Shown here one piece after another: positions 33,861 through 47,179 of a DNA stretch of 64,000 bases. Position numbers and translations under genes: made by a program. The stretch is from Lycocorax pyrrhopterus obiensis (lineage: Eukaryota > Chordata > Aves > Passeriformes > Paradisaeidae). Each line of letters opens with the position of its first letter. Within the stretch, counting starts at the first letter, position 1. The DNA lies in NCBI GenBank assembly GCA_014706295.1, contig JACSVZ010000007.1, positions 53,830,975 to 53,894,974 of the forward strand, read 5' to 3'. The notes under the pieces were generated by a model. That model saw nothing but the letters and a program-made list of their open reading frames with translations, was not told the DNA's origin and did not search any database.

Positions 33861-36800
33861 CCAGAGCCTGGACACATGGGTCAAGGGCACGTGGCGTCTG
33901 GGCCACAGCGGGGCTGTGCACAGGGGCTGTGGGACACCCGGGCCCCTGGGCGTGGGACGCTGCAGACGTGCAGTGCCCGGGTACACGGATGCCGGGGCAG
34001 GCGGTGTCACACCCCCCTGCCCGCCCTGGCAGGGCCAAGCCTGGCCTGTGCCAGTTCTTGGCTTGCCCCCTGCCCGCCCCCGTGGGTGGCTCGGGCTGGG
34101 GCCTGGCACTGCCCTTCGGCCAGCACACGTGTGCGCACATGTGCTTGTTGCTAAACTTGTGGCTCTCGAGTGTCTCCAGAGAGTGACATTTGCCTGCAGC
34201 CATTCCCTCTGAGAGGCACCTGTCAGGTTTGGGCTGCAGAAGAGCGAGGAGATGGTCATGGTGTGGGGTGAGCCCGGCACTGCCCGCAGCCCTGCACCAG
34301 GGGCTCCCCTTGGGCACCTGCAGTCCCTTGGCCTTAAAATGCATGTGTACAGGTAAGAGTCACGCACTGGGAAAGCGAGTGCTAGTGTTACTGAGATCCG
34401 CTCTCTCATAAGGCCTCCTTACTGATAGCAAATGCTGGGATCTGCTCCATCCTTGTCCCCCTCAGAGCATTTCCTTCTTCCTCTGTGTGTTTGGCCCCAG
34501 TGTCTCCCCCTCTTGCAGTCATTGTCCTCTCAGTCAGGAAGATCAGGCTCCCTGGCATCTGCAGGTGGGCGATGCCAGTCACTGATGGATTCATGGGCCA
34601 CAGCTCTGGTTTCTCTGTCCTTGGAGTTCTCCTGCTGCTGCTGTTAGCTGCTGGAATGGTAGACACTCGTGCACACTGAGGGGGATTGCCAGACATGGGC
34701 TGAAATGCTCTGCTTCCCTGCAGCCCTCTCTGTGAAGCTGCTTGGGAGGCAGGAAGGGAGCCCACATCACGCTACCAACCATCCCCATGCCCCTGATGAG
34801 CATGAAGCTGGCGAGGAACAGCCATCCCCTTTGTCATGCCTCTTCTGAACCACCATTCAGTCAGGGAAACAATGCCTAAACTGTGCTTGGTTTGCTTTGT
34901 AACTTCTTCCCTGCCACGCGATGCTCACACCAAACCCTGGGGATCCGTGTGAGGGGGTGCAGGCAGGTGGGGGAGCTGGGCAGGATACTGCACGCCACTG
35001 TCACACTTAAAAACTCTTGTTGACCACATCTGAGGGAAGAGAATAAAATAACATCCACTGAGCTGCTTTGCCAGAGAGAATTACGTCCAGCGTTTGTCAG
35101 CACGATTCGTCATCCGAGGATCCCCGCGGATCCACCACGGCTCCTGGCGTCTTGGATGTCAGCCACGGCACAGAAAATCCTCTTTGACCACTTGTTTCCG
35201 ATTCCAGGTGAAAACCCATTAAAAGCAGCCGCTTCACCCCTCCCTGCTACCACCAGGGCACTCACCTGTCAGTTGCCTCCTATGACTGCAGGCATGGGAT
35301 AATTTGTACCAAAGTGCAGGATCTAAAGAAATGGTTTAAAAAGAGCTGATTCCACAGCCCTTCCTTTGTGTCTGCCTATGCCTTGCTGCCCGTCACTGAT
35401 GGCAGCGGTACCTGCCACATTTCCATGTGCTGTCTGCTCTGGGGGATGCCCTGATGAGAATCGCAAATCCTGTTCTAGCAGTTGCCAGGACATTGCCATT
35501 AATTTGGATGTCCAGTGTGGTGATAAGTCAGGTTGCCCAGCCCTTTCTACTCATCCTCCACACATGCCTGGGCAAGCCAAGTGGTGTCAGAGCCCAAAGG
35601 CAAGGCATTAGCACAGTTGCAAAGCCAAATTGGCTTTTGTGTAGGAAATGAATGTCTTTGGTGTAGAAGTGGGACTGTTATTCGTGGGCCAAGCTCTCCT
35701 GTGGAGGTGGTGGGAATGGTTACAACCATAGTGTGCTTTGGGCCCCAGCACTGGCTTAAAAATAGGCCAGAGTGTGCCAAGTCCTTTTGGCCTCACAGCT
35801 GGTGGGTAACCCTTTGCAAATTGTATTTGTCACATACATTTGAAGTGGGAGCCTGCCTGCAGGAAAGGCAGCCTGTCTGTGGGCTGCACTGGATTACATT
35901 TGCCTCCAAAATTGTTTATAGGTTGCTCAGCACTAGTGATGTAACAGGATAGCCCAGAAAAGTTTTAATTTTGTGATATGTATATTTTTTTGCACAGACC
36001 CATGAACGTGACTTGTTTGTTTGCAGTCCAGCTTGGTTTTACTCACTTTGAATTAAGTAACTGATCTTATTACTGATCCGACTATGAGAGGGCTTATCAC
36101 AGGTTCCTTGGCACATGACAGAGATTACTCCGTCGGTGCAACCACATCCGAGTAATGTGACGTGTCCTCTCAGAGCTATTTTCGTCTTCACCCTCCTCTG
36201 GGACCTTGATCCTTTGGTTTCTCCAGCCAGTGACCAACTAAAACCTTCTTAATACTACGGAAACCCCAACTACGTAATTGGACGAAGGGAAAAGCTCTGC
36301 CATTTCTTATGGCAGACGTCATTTGCTTCCTAAGGCTTTCATTAAATTGAGGGCAGGATCATTTTGACTTAATAGACATGATTGTGGGTGTAATTAAAAG
36401 CAAAATAAAAATAGGCACTATCAGGGACTACACTGAACATGGTCTAGTGCTGGGTTTGAGCATGAGATTGAAGACGGGCAAAGAGTGCATCTCTCATTCT
36501 TGAACAGGGCTGAAGGATACAGGGTTTACTCCAGTCCTGGCAAGAAATTTGTGCATGGGTTTGATTCTGAACACTTACCAGTCTCCTCTGGAAGAAGGCA
36601 GGCTCAGGAGCAAAGGTCAGCAGAGTTCGGACAACAGAGCAGCACAGCTGACACTTCACTTTAAGCCTCTGAGATCTTCGTCAACAAGTCGGAGAGAAAT
36701 GCCTAATGTCCTTTTTAGCTAAAACTGCCACATCTTCAGAGTGAAGCAAGGAATGAGGAGAGTCGGGGGTTTTGCAGTAGGGGCGCTGGGCTGGAATATA

Positions 36801-38079
36801 CACACTGTATGTCCCCCTCTCACCACAGGTACATCACTGATCTTCAGTTTAATCTCTCTGTGCCACCAGCATCCCAGCTGCACAGGGGTTGCAGTAATGC
36901 TGCTTTGACCATCGTGTTTTAGCTGGTGAGTTCTTTAGGTCAGGGATAATAAGCAAGTATATTGTTCTGGTCCTTGGGGTCCTGGCTCTTCATGGGGTTC
37001 CCTCTGCTCTGCTGTGTTAGACAGGGGACAGAGACTGGTCATCCTGCGGGGAGACACAGTGGCAGAGCTGCTGGCAGTTGCTAGACAGGATTTGTTCTCC
37101 TTTGGTGAGGACATGCCATGTGAGGAGGCAGATGGCAGCCCCAGGCACTCTGTTCGGCTCTGATGAATAATAGCTGTTGCTGACACCTCGTGGAAGCCTC
37201 ACACAAACATTTTCTCAGAAACCTTTCGGTTTCATTTCTTCTGCTGCTGCTGCTGGTTCCCCACCTGATGAACTTGTCCTTTGTTTCTGTCATCTCAGGG
37301 CCCTCGGCTGCCTGCGGCACCAGGGGTGGGAAGGCAGCAAGGGAAGCTGCCTGGGGCTGCGTGGTAAGGAGCAGTGCACATCTTCCTGCTTGGTGGTGAG
37401 TGAGGGCTGTTCACCGTGGATGGCTTTTGCACATCAGATGCAGAGAGGAGAGCACCTCTCTCCTATACCCACCTGGGTCTGTAACACCTATCATGTACAT
37501 GCCTTTTGTGTGTCTCTTTGCCCATCTCCATTTTTCAGGGGAGCATTTTGGCAAAGTGGCTGTCCTTTCATTTCAGAATATCAAATCACTTTGGAAAAGA
37601 TACAGAAGTTTTCCTGGGAAGTGCAAAAATATTTTCTTTTGAGAAACAAGACAGCTGATTAGAGAGCCAGTGGTGATCTGGGTTGGGGCAATGCTCCTGG
37701 CTCCCTTGCTGGAACCATCAGACAACATCACCCTGTCCAGGGGAGGAGTCATGGCTTTGAACCTCGCCCTGTTCTCATGACTCACCATTGCACTGTCTTT
37801 CTCAGCATCCACCTCTTCTTCCTCCTGTCTTCATTTTTATTACAGTCAGCGTCTGCTTGCTTGACTTTGTGTGAATCATCATTTCACACTGAACCTGAGC
37901 TGCCCATAACTTCATCTGCTCTGCTTTCTCTGCTGCATTATAGGCTCAGCTCCATCCTGACCCATGGCATGAAAGAAAAATCTGCTTTGGAAACAACAAA
38001 GTGAGCAAGTCCTCTCTTGTTACTCTTGTTTCCTGGCTGCTGCTGAGCAAATTCCAAAAACCTGCATCGCAAATGATTC
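33861..38079. other. Intergenic DNA right of the ANKRD9 promoter
   Basis: No gene was recognised. GC and G content decline gradually to about 34.35 kb, and ordinary composition follows. A block at 36040-36420 is AT-rich but retains CpGs and homeodomain-like TAAT words (see findings). Confidence 0.55.
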
Positions 38080-38250
38080 TTGGTGGAGTAGGTTGCCCAG
38101 AGAGGTTGAAGAGTCTCGATCCCTGGAGATATTAAAAAGCTGCCTGGACACAATCCAGAGTCATGTGCTCTTGGGGACTCTGCATGAGCCGGGGGGTTGG
38201 ATTAGATGGCCTCCAGTGGTCCCTTCCAATCTTGCCCCTTTTTGATTTTT
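38080..38250 (+). mobile_element. CR1 LINE remnant (sense)
   Basis: GGTTGCCCAGAGAGGTTG, then ATCCCTGGAGATATT, GGGGGGTTGGATTAGATGGC and GGTCCCTTCCAATC follow the CR1 3' end in order. The terminal microsatellite-like tail is decayed (TTTGATTTTTG). It is about 170 bp, 5' truncated and without coding capacity. Confidence 0.9.
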
Positions 38251-41200
38251 GGGAGCCCAAGTGAAGCTCTGATACATTTTGTTCTGGAACGGAAATCTCT
38301 CCACTAGCTCTGCAGGAAGTACATAATGTGAGGGTTGACTGTTGTTCCCAGGCAGCTATTGAGAGGCTGAACTGGTGTCATGGATTTGTTGAGGTTGGCC
38401 ACCAGTGGGATAAACCAATTTTTAAGGCTTTGAAACTTATTTTTTCTTCTGGTTCCTTGATAAAGTGGTCTGGCAGAGTGAGGTGGGCAGCAAGGTGATG
38501 AGCTCTTTCAGCTGCAGCTGTTTTGCAAGCCCTCAGGGATGCTCACTGGCTGTCATCAGTGTCCTCTTCACCTTGGCTGGGTTCACAGCCCACCTCTCAT
38601 TAAGCCTTGACTTTTGGCACCTGTAATAAAAGAGCCACGTTTATCCTTTTGGAAACTTAGGGAAACTCCCAGAGCTGCAGGAGAGATTAAATTTCATCCA
38701 GCATATTACAGGGGGAAGCTGAAAAGTGTGCTTGGCCCTTAAAAGACTAAAAAGTACCTTTTGAGGAGCCTTTCTGTTTCGTAAGCAAGCGGTCAAGAGG
38801 GGTCAGAGAGCTCCTGGCGCCTTTGGACCATTTTGGCCTTCAGCTTGATGTTGGTTGTTAAAAATATTTTCCCAGATGTATTAATACGACCAGACTGGAT
38901 TGCATCTGAGCTGAACATTGTGAGCCTGAGGCAGGACATAAATATAGAAGCAAAACAGGCTGACATAAGAGTCATCTGTCCTCTTCTACACAAGAAGTGA
39001 AGGGGAAAGAGAGGGAACTTATTCTGTTGCAATTTTTAGACACTTCCAGGAATTAGCCCGAGCCTCAGATAGTGCCACCATGGGGTTCTTAGGCACAGAA
39101 GCCCCCACGTATCCCTCTCCCAGCCCCTGGTGTGCTGTGCCACAGGACTGCACACTCAGCACATTTTTAACCCAGGGTTAGATCTGCCTAGACAAGGTCT
39201 GCAATCAGGAATGACTGTTTGATGTGTTTGCCTAACAGGATTATCCTTATCATAATGATATAGCAACCTGGCCTTGGCAGAGCAACCCCCAAGGGCACAA
39301 GGGGTCAAACCGTTGCCTCCATTGCCCCAAATATGCACAGTGTAGCTTGTCTCTTATCGTGCAATATCCAGCCATGCTTCAGTTGGCATTCAGGGCTCTG
39401 CTTTGGGAAAGAGCAATTGTGCCAGGTACTGCTGCCTGCTGACATCACACTTGGCATTTCTCTCTCCCCACCTGAAAAAAAAAATCAATACTATTCAAAG
39501 GTTAGAAAAATGATGCAGAGTTTTATAATTAGAGAGTAGGATGGCTTCCCCAGTGGGAATTGCTCTGAGCAGGTGCCTGATTGAATTCAATGTGAATTTG
39601 TTGCCCTCTGGCTCCCTAAGAACCAATGAATTGCCTACCTTTGGTATTGTATATCATGAACATGCCTTAAAATCATTACTTAATCATCTGTTTGTCTACA
39701 AAAGTATACCTGTGATTATTAAATTTTGCTACTTAAAACACTCAAGGAAGGTTCGGGATGAAAGCTCAGTTTTCCTGTAGATACATAGGATAAAGGTTTT
39801 GCTAAAGCAGAGCCTGGCCCCACAGGGGATCGGTACCCAGACTTATTCACTCCAGTTTCTGGCCGGGCTGGGGACATCTCCTTGTTCCCTGTTGGTGTCA
39901 TTTTAACCCCAGTACTTTTCAGGCTGGTTGATGTGAGCTTGTCCTCATCAGCTCCCGGGCTATTTGCAGAAACAGAACCTGCCACTCACTCTGTGCTGGT
40001 TCCAAAACAAGCAGGATACTTTGTTTATAATGTGCTATAATTGGCCTGAATGAAACCTGCGGTTCTTCAGGCTGTAGGGCCCAGGGCTGCTGATGCAGCA
40101 GCACCCTAATTCCAAGCAGTGCTGCTGGGAATGCCGAAATGGCTTTGCATAAAGCTGAGGGATGTGTAGGTACACAGTGTTAGTGGTATGTTCACAAGCT
40201 CCTGGTTTCTGGAGCAGGCTGTACTTGTCAGGGCTGTGTAGATCCCCTTCTCTAGATGAGGTTTGGGGGCATGGAGCCTCGTTGGAGCAAAGCAGAGAGA
40301 TCCTCTTTCTGCAGCAGCTTCATTGTGTCGATGCTTGGGTTACCACAGGGAGCATTACCCTAACCATCCTTTTTTTTTGCCAAAGGCATTTGTAGCTGGG
40401 ATGTGAGCAGGGCTCTATGACTCAGAAACTACCAATCCAGCCATTGGGCCTAAATGATTTGAATTCACCTGTGATTAGTGTATATTTAATTTTGGTGGCA
40501 TGTGTGGCTGTTCAGACCCTGCTGTTCAGCATGGAACTGTTCTGACCTCGTAGCTCATTGCAGGACAAACTCCTGTCTAAGATAAAGCAAAGCAGCCCCC
40601 TCACTTTTGTTTAGAGGCTGGTACATACAGTATAGTGCTCACCCAAGGGTTGTATTTGATCTGGCTTTGCTGTAAGAAACCTCTCTGCTATTTCAGTTCT
40701 AAAACACAATAGATATATGGCCAAGCAGAAAGATTAAAAAAAGTACTGGCTAATGCTTTGTGTGTCTTAGAGGACTTATTTTTATTCCCATTTGTTCATT
40801 CTCTCTGCTTTTGGCTGCTGCTGGGCCTGTTGAAATAACAAACAGGGATAAAGAAAGAGGGCAGCTCTGTCGTGAGTTTCCTTCGGTGGGAAGTGGCTGC
40901 GGCTGCGGTGCAGCAGTTAACTCCAACGGTGACGGCAGCCTCTGCAGCTCTGCTGCCAACAACCCAACAGGAAACCCGTCCTGTTTTTCTGAAAAAAGAT
41001 TGGATTATCAGTCAAAAGCCTTTTTGCTGCAGAGTGGTGTTTAGAGTCTGTCTTTTGCTTTGTAAAAAAGTAGTCAGAAATCTTCTAGTGCTATGTGCAG
41101 CTGCTCTGCTGCCAAGAAAACCTCCCGGGCCTGGTGATGAGGCCTCTGCAATATTTCCGGTTTCTCTGTAATTACTTTCTAATTAAATTTTCAAATCCAA

Positions 41201-42667
41201 GTACAATCAGGAGGTTAAACCATAGCGAGTTCATAGTAGGGTCTTTCCATTTGCTTTTTCTTTTTCTAAGTCAGTAGCTATCCCCTATGTAGAGGTGATA
41301 GATAATTTTGTGCATAGAAAGGTGCTTAAAAAGGCAATGCCTTTTACCTGATGGATTCAGCACTTGCATAATTTTATGCACTCTCCATTTGGAAGCACTC
41401 TTTTTGCATAGAAATTGTTGTAACTGCCTGATCAGATTTGTGCATTAGTATGTCTACTCGTGGCTTACTAAGTGGCTGGGGCATTAGAGTCCAAGCTTCC
41501 CTTGCCAGGATTTCCCTCTACTCCTCCACATGCAGTTTAGGGAAATGGGAGGACTGACATTTCCAAGGTGTTGCAAGAGTTTTGTGATGCCTCCATCCCA
41601 GAAAACAGAAATAAAAAAGGTCTAAAAAGATGATGTAAAGTAGCTGGGAGATGAGATACATGACAAAAACTAGCCACGTGTAAATAGTGAAGCTGAGAAA
41701 CACCTTGAACTCAGTTGCTAAGCACTGCACAAAGGTCAGCTTGCTCCCTGCCACCACCTGAGCCATGCAGGGGCCCCAGTGGTCTCCTCCCCTTTGGCTC
41801 TGCTCCCTGGACTTCTCCTGTAGCCCTGCTTGGATACTGGGACAAGGACAGGCTGACTGGGCTCACCATTGCCTTCCATCTCTGCAGCAGGGCTGCCCAC
41901 AGTGGAGCAGCCACTGTTGAGGTGAACAGAGCATTCGGATTTTTTTCTGCAGGTTTTTTACTGCAGAAAGGTGTGAAGCACACTTGGACAAGGTCTTGAG
42001 CTCCTTCAGACTCTTTTGCAGTGCTTTGGGCAGAGCCCACCCTGGCCACCGATCCCGTCTGTGTACCCTGCCCATGCCAACGTGGTCTGTCACCAATGGG
42101 GGTTATTTGATGGCTCTTGGGAGTGCTGCTGTTCAGCAGCTCACTCAGAGCTGGGTATGGCAGCACCTGCTGGAGCACCCAACAGTGTGAGTGAGAATTT
42201 CAGGCATGCTAAGAAGCATTGCAGGAGACAGAAAAAATTACTCAGGCTCACCTCTCCACATCTCTGCTTTGCTGCTGTCAGCCTCTAGCCCTGCTCTCCT
42301 GCCCCCAAACTGGGGATGGCAGAATAAGAAGTGCCTGTGTCCTGGTTTACAGCCAGGTGTTTCAGCTTAAACCACTGAGGAAAGTGGGTCTGGGATAATA
42401 TATCAGTGTGATAAAGGGAGGTAAGCCTTGGAGTAAGGTCTGTGCTTGGGAGAGGTAATGCTATGGGGTTGGGTGTTTTAAGTGATGTCAGTGTTTGCAA
42501 TTCCTTAGATTTGTGTTTGGGTTAAGCCCACAAGAGACATAAGAGTTCATTTGAGTTTACCCTGGAAACCTTGCTGCCATCTCTGAGGCACAAATGCTCC
42601 TGGAGACAGCCTGCTCTTGCAATTCATGTATTCTGTGAAGCAGAAAGAAAAACATATTGGCCAGGGC

Positions 42668-43309
42668 TCAAGCACCTTTCTTGGTTGTCTGGGTGATAAG
42701 TGCCTGATAAAGGTTCAAGGTCTTTGCTTGCTTGTATAGAATAAAAGCAGCTTTGCTTAAGTTACTGCTGGCATCCATGGTCTCCCAGAGGGTGCTGATC
42801 TGTTGTTCCCAGTGTCTGGGCCATTCTTGGTGAGTGAGACAAGGTTGTGTTGTGTGGATTGTAGTTTGTCCTATGACAGAGGTGACCTTCCAGGTTTTCT
42901 GTCTGTGGCATGCTGCAGTGGCTGTGTCATGCAAACATTTGCAGTAAGCTGGATCCTCCCTCTGAGGGGCTGGGGCTTTGTGGAAGGAGTATGGGATGGT
43001 GGCACAAGCACACTGCAGTTGGCAGCCTGCTGCAATGGTCCCTGGAAGCAAGCCAAGTGTAGCTGCTGTGTTAGCACCATCATTAGGTTTCAGAGTTGAC
43101 AGCCTGTGGAGATGTAAAGGCAAAGAAAGCCTCCTCGGCACTGCCACTTCCAGCTTTTTGTTGTCTGGGGAAGAAGGGACTGGTTCTCTGACACTTGGTT
43201 TGTGCTCTGAGAGACTAAGTGTGTTTGAGGACAGGACTTTTTTAGCAGAAGTGTGAGGATGGTGGTGGGGGGAGAGGTGAGGGGAGGTCAGAGCAGTGGG
43301 ATGTGACAT
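42668..43309 (-). CDS. Unidentified 213-codon open reading frame
   Basis: I do not recognise this product. It opens with ATG and has a His/Pro/Ser-rich first third. A central stretch has several cysteines (CQLQCACA, then YCKCLHD, then ACHRQKTW), and the end is soluble and helix-like with KAAFILYKQAKTLNLYQALI. No signal peptide or membrane segment is evident. There are no flanking splice sites or promoter features I can defend. An ORF of this length could occur by chance in 64 kb at this composition. An unrecognised retroelement-derived fragment is possible but unproven. Confidence 0.15.
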   Translation of the reverse strand: MSHPTALTSPHLSPHHHPHTSAKKVLSSNTLSLSEHKPSVREPVPSSPDNKKLEVAVPRRLSLPLHLHRLSTLKPNDGANTAATLGLLPGTIAAGCQLQCACATIPYSFHKAPAPQREDPAYCKCLHDTATAACHRQKTWKVTSVIGQTTIHTTQPCLTHQEWPRHWEQQISTLWETMDASSNLSKAAFILYKQAKTLNLYQALITQTTKKGA

Positions 43310-45484
43310 TCAGGTTTTCTCTCCGGGCTCCAGTGGGCTGAAGCAGATGTCAGAACCTGAACTCCTTGAATCACCTGCAGTGGTGAGGATGGAGCTGCAT
43401 CCCCTCTGATGCCTTCAGCCCCTGCTCTCATGGGGCTCCCCCAGCCCCACCTGCCTGACACCATGGGCAGCTTCCCAAAGCCGGAGCCTCAATTGCCCTT
43501 GTTTCTGCACAGACCACTTAGTCATTTCCCACTTATAAACAAACATTTTGGAGACACTGGAGAAGCTGAGCCACCAAGAGAATGAAGTTCTGTTGCTTTT
43601 AAAGTAGCTCATTCATAAGTGAGTTTTACCATTCAGCAGCTCAGCCACTGCTGAACTGAAACCACCCTCTGCTTGTCATACAGGGAACAGGAAAATGTGC
43701 TTCTGGAGCAGGCCAGTCTTTCAGTCGTCAGCTTGACTTCCATTTAAAGTGTTGTAGTTGAGGTGGCTTTGTTCTGAGATTTTTTTTAATCTGTCTTGTG
43801 ACCTTTTCTTCCTTATATGCAGAGGTCTTCCTGAATTTCTCTGAGGACACTTGCATTGGCAGTGCAATGGAGATCTGAAGTGTGGTTGTTGCTGCAAACT
43901 AAAAGCAAACAATTCCCCTCAGTCCCTGAAAAAAGGAGGAGTCTGCTCATCCATGTTTAACTGCTGCCTGGCTTCTGTACTTTTCTAGCCTTCATTTCCA
44001 CTTGTGTGACCTGCCCATAGGTGTGGGCTCACACTTTCCTCCTGCTGACCCGGGCAGGGCATCGCGCGCTTCCACACTGATGTGGTTCTTGAAAATCCAT
44101 TGTGACTGAGGGCACGCACAGCTTGGGGGTGAATTATTGCCAGGTCTCCTGGAGCATTACCCAGCAGTGCTGGAAATGGCCCTGGGGATGAACACTCTTG
44201 CAAATGATCAGCCAGCCCCTTCCCCAAAGAGGTCCTCATAGGAAAATGTTTGTAGGGTCTAAAGTGGAAAATTGTTTTTCAAAAAAATCTCAGACAGAGG
44301 GATAAAAAATCAAAAAGCAGTGGGAAGTATTTAAATCAAATTTTAAACAGCACAGTGGACATTTTAGTTGAGAGATTTATTCATGTCTCATTAAAAAAAT
44401 ATTCAAACTTAATTATTTACCAAAAAGCTGTATCACAAGGGGCGGATGCTGCCAGCATGCGGGGCTGAGCCAGAGCTCCTGGTCCCACTGCTCCTGCTCT
44501 GTCCATGGGCTTTGGGCTGGCACAAGCCCAGTGCTCCTTCCTGCCTGCCACCAGCCTGGTAAACACGGCTGGCTTGTGCTCAAGCTTAGCACAAGCTGGG
44601 TCAGGCACCTGATAAATCTAAGCCAAAACCGAAGTGCGTTTGGCTGCTGAGGATGGAGTTGCTGTCAATTTGTTTTTCTCGGCTCAGCAGTTCCCCCTGA
44701 GATCTCCATCAACAAATCGATGCTCGGCGTCGCACTGTCCTGCCTCAGCTCCTCATCCCGGGAGCTGTGTGTGTCCTCAGGCTGGCCCTGAGGGACGTGT
44801 GACCTCCCATGGCCACTCAGAGCAGCAGCCTGGGGCTGGCTCAACACTGAGCTTAACTCCCATCGGAGCTGCTGGGATTCACCTCAGAGCTCAGCGAGTG
44901 CCAAGTGCTCCCTGGACTGGGACACACACCTGGCTGCCGTGTGAGGGGTGTGCCACTCTGTTATATAAGCCGTTTGGGTTCCCTCTGGTTTGCTGCACTT
45001 CATTAGGAGACAGAATTTAACATTTTCTGCTGGACTTCCCCCTCTGCAGTCACAGCCTGACTCTGTGTCTGTGAGGCGGATTCAGGTTTTCCGTTCCGGT
45101 ATTTCCAGTGACACTGGTCAGGCACAAAAATCATGTGATCTGAAGGAACAGTTTTGGCTATCTTACCCCAAATGTCGGATTCTTTCTGTCTTTTTAAAAA
45201 TTGTTTTAATTTTTAGGACTCTTTTTCCTAAACTGTTTAAAACTAGAAAAAACCCCAGATGCTTGCTGTAATAAAATTGGGACCATGGTACAAATCGCCA
45301 GGGCTCTTCCCGGCGGCATTCCGGCCAAAGTTGACTTGCGGTGCCTGTTCCAACTTGCAGCAGCCGCGAGTGCATCAGCAGCCAAAGGTTCCCCCCTGCA
45401 GCACAGTTACAGCTACTGCAGGTGCCCCATCAGCTGGAGCTCATTTATTCATGAGGATTTTTCCTGTTTTAAAAAAATGGAACA

Positions 45485-45502
45485 GAAAAAAAAAAAAAAA
45501 AG
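45485..45502. repeat. Poly(A) run
   Basis: This is a homopolymeric A tract of about 17 bases. No retroposed gene or LINE body was recognised immediately 5' of it, so it is not evidently a retrotransposition tail. Confidence 0.6.
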
Positions 45503-47179
45503 GCATCCTGCGCTGCTAAAATCCGGAGAAAATTCTACTGACTTCAGCAAAAGCAGATGGGATTGTTAATGTCATGGTGGAATTGGCAATTCTTGGCACT
45601 CCTTCTCCTTTGCGGGACCTGATCTGCGGAGTTTCCCAGGGAGATATGTTGGGTCATGGGTCATGATATAATGATTACATCTATGGGTCAGTGCCAGGCA
45701 TAGTTTTGCTCCTCACCCATGATGAGGCATGAAGAAAAAATGGGCTAAAGCTTTATGTGGTTCAAGGGACGACTGAAAAAATTCATAGTGAAATGTGTTG
45801 AGGGATACTGAGGCAACACCACAGTGCTAGGACAGGGCTAAGAATCAAACTGTTGGCGGTGGTGGGGTTTTTTGGGGGAGAATTTTGGTTGATTCTCTGT
45901 TCTGATAATACCCCCTCTTCTGGGTGCAGCCAGGACTGATGGACCTTCACATGATCCAGCCCCACCACTCTTGTTATCTCATGGGCATCTGTGCCAGTGC
46001 TTGCCAAAGCACTTGGGCTTGCTGTTGCTTCAGGCTCTAGCTAAATTTAGGCAAATGCAACTAAATGTACTACACAGAGGTCACAGACGAAATGTCCTTT
46101 CCAACTTTACCTGGTTAGATCCTTTTCCAAAGGAAAACTGAACTCCTGAAAAACGTGCTGGCCTTGTGCATCACCTACACCAAGAGCATCTACATGAGTA
46201 TATATTGACCTGCCCCATTTTAGGGATGCAGTGGGGCTTGGCCAGAAGTTGGCAGAGGCTCATAAAGCAGTTGGGGGGCTTTGTTCCCCTCTTACATGCA
46301 CATACAGACCCTCATAGCTCTTAGCTGGCTGCTGGCACAGCCCTCAGTGTAGCACAGACTCTGTTTTCTCATGTGCAATTCAATAAATTCAGCATTTTCA
46401 GGACCTCGGCATAATCAGGGTTTTCAATCTTCTCCTTCATTGCCTTCTAATATACCCTCCTAACAATTAACTCTGTGTGTTGGGAGAACGCCAAATGCAG
46501 GGTAAAAGACTTCGTTTTTCTTTCCCATAATTAAATGTCGTGTTCGCTGCTGTCTTTCCCACTCGATTAAGTATCCGTGTATGGTCTAAAATGCTCTTTG
46601 GTGAATTAGCATAAAGTCTGTCAGGATTTCAACCAACATTCTCCCTCCCGCTGCATCTGTGCAGCTCACAAAGGGCAGCGTTGGCTGGCGGCGGGGGCCT
46701 GGAGATGGGTTTACTGCAGCTCAGAAAAAACCACTTGCAAACCTCTCCCTGGTCTCCCTCCATGCTGCAGGCCGGTCGGGGCAGCTCGTTGATGAGAGTC
46801 TTTTTTTAAAATTACACCTAAAGACATATTGGAGAAATACTCCACAAGCTGGACTCTGGCAACATCTACAGCACTGCATGTGATGGCAAAAAATATAATA
46901 GGTTGTCAGTGACTAATAAATGTGTGAGTTATGGGCTGGGAGGTGAAATATCAGAACTTTCCACCAGTTCAGGATGAGCTGGAAGTGAGATGATGACTGG
47001 GATTCTCAGCACGAGATGAGCAGTGTGGTTATCCTGGTTGGCAGCCCTTTCCTGGGGAATGGCCACTTGGAGGGTTTCGTCAAAAAGCATTCTCTGGAGC
47101 CAGCGCACTTATTCCTACATCCCCCAGGGCTGCTCTGTGCCACCCAGTTCCAGGTAGAGGGTGCTGGTAGGTGCCTGGG

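Noticed and set aside
33141..34409. 422-codon minus-strand ORF (and overlapping 294- and 185-codon frames)
   Set aside because: It is open only because of GC-rich, stop-poor minisatellite DNA. It is proline-rich and low complexity, and runs through the ANKRD9 promoter and exon 1.
37177..37662. 161-codon + strand ORF
   Set aside because: Its start is not ATG in context, no recognisable domain is present, and overlapping frames of similar quality exist on both strands.
42338..42372. Possible LTR start (TGTCCTGGTTTACAGCCAGG)
   Set aside because: The first bases resemble LTR starts common in songbirds, but no matching second LTR, primer-binding site or polypurine tract could be found.
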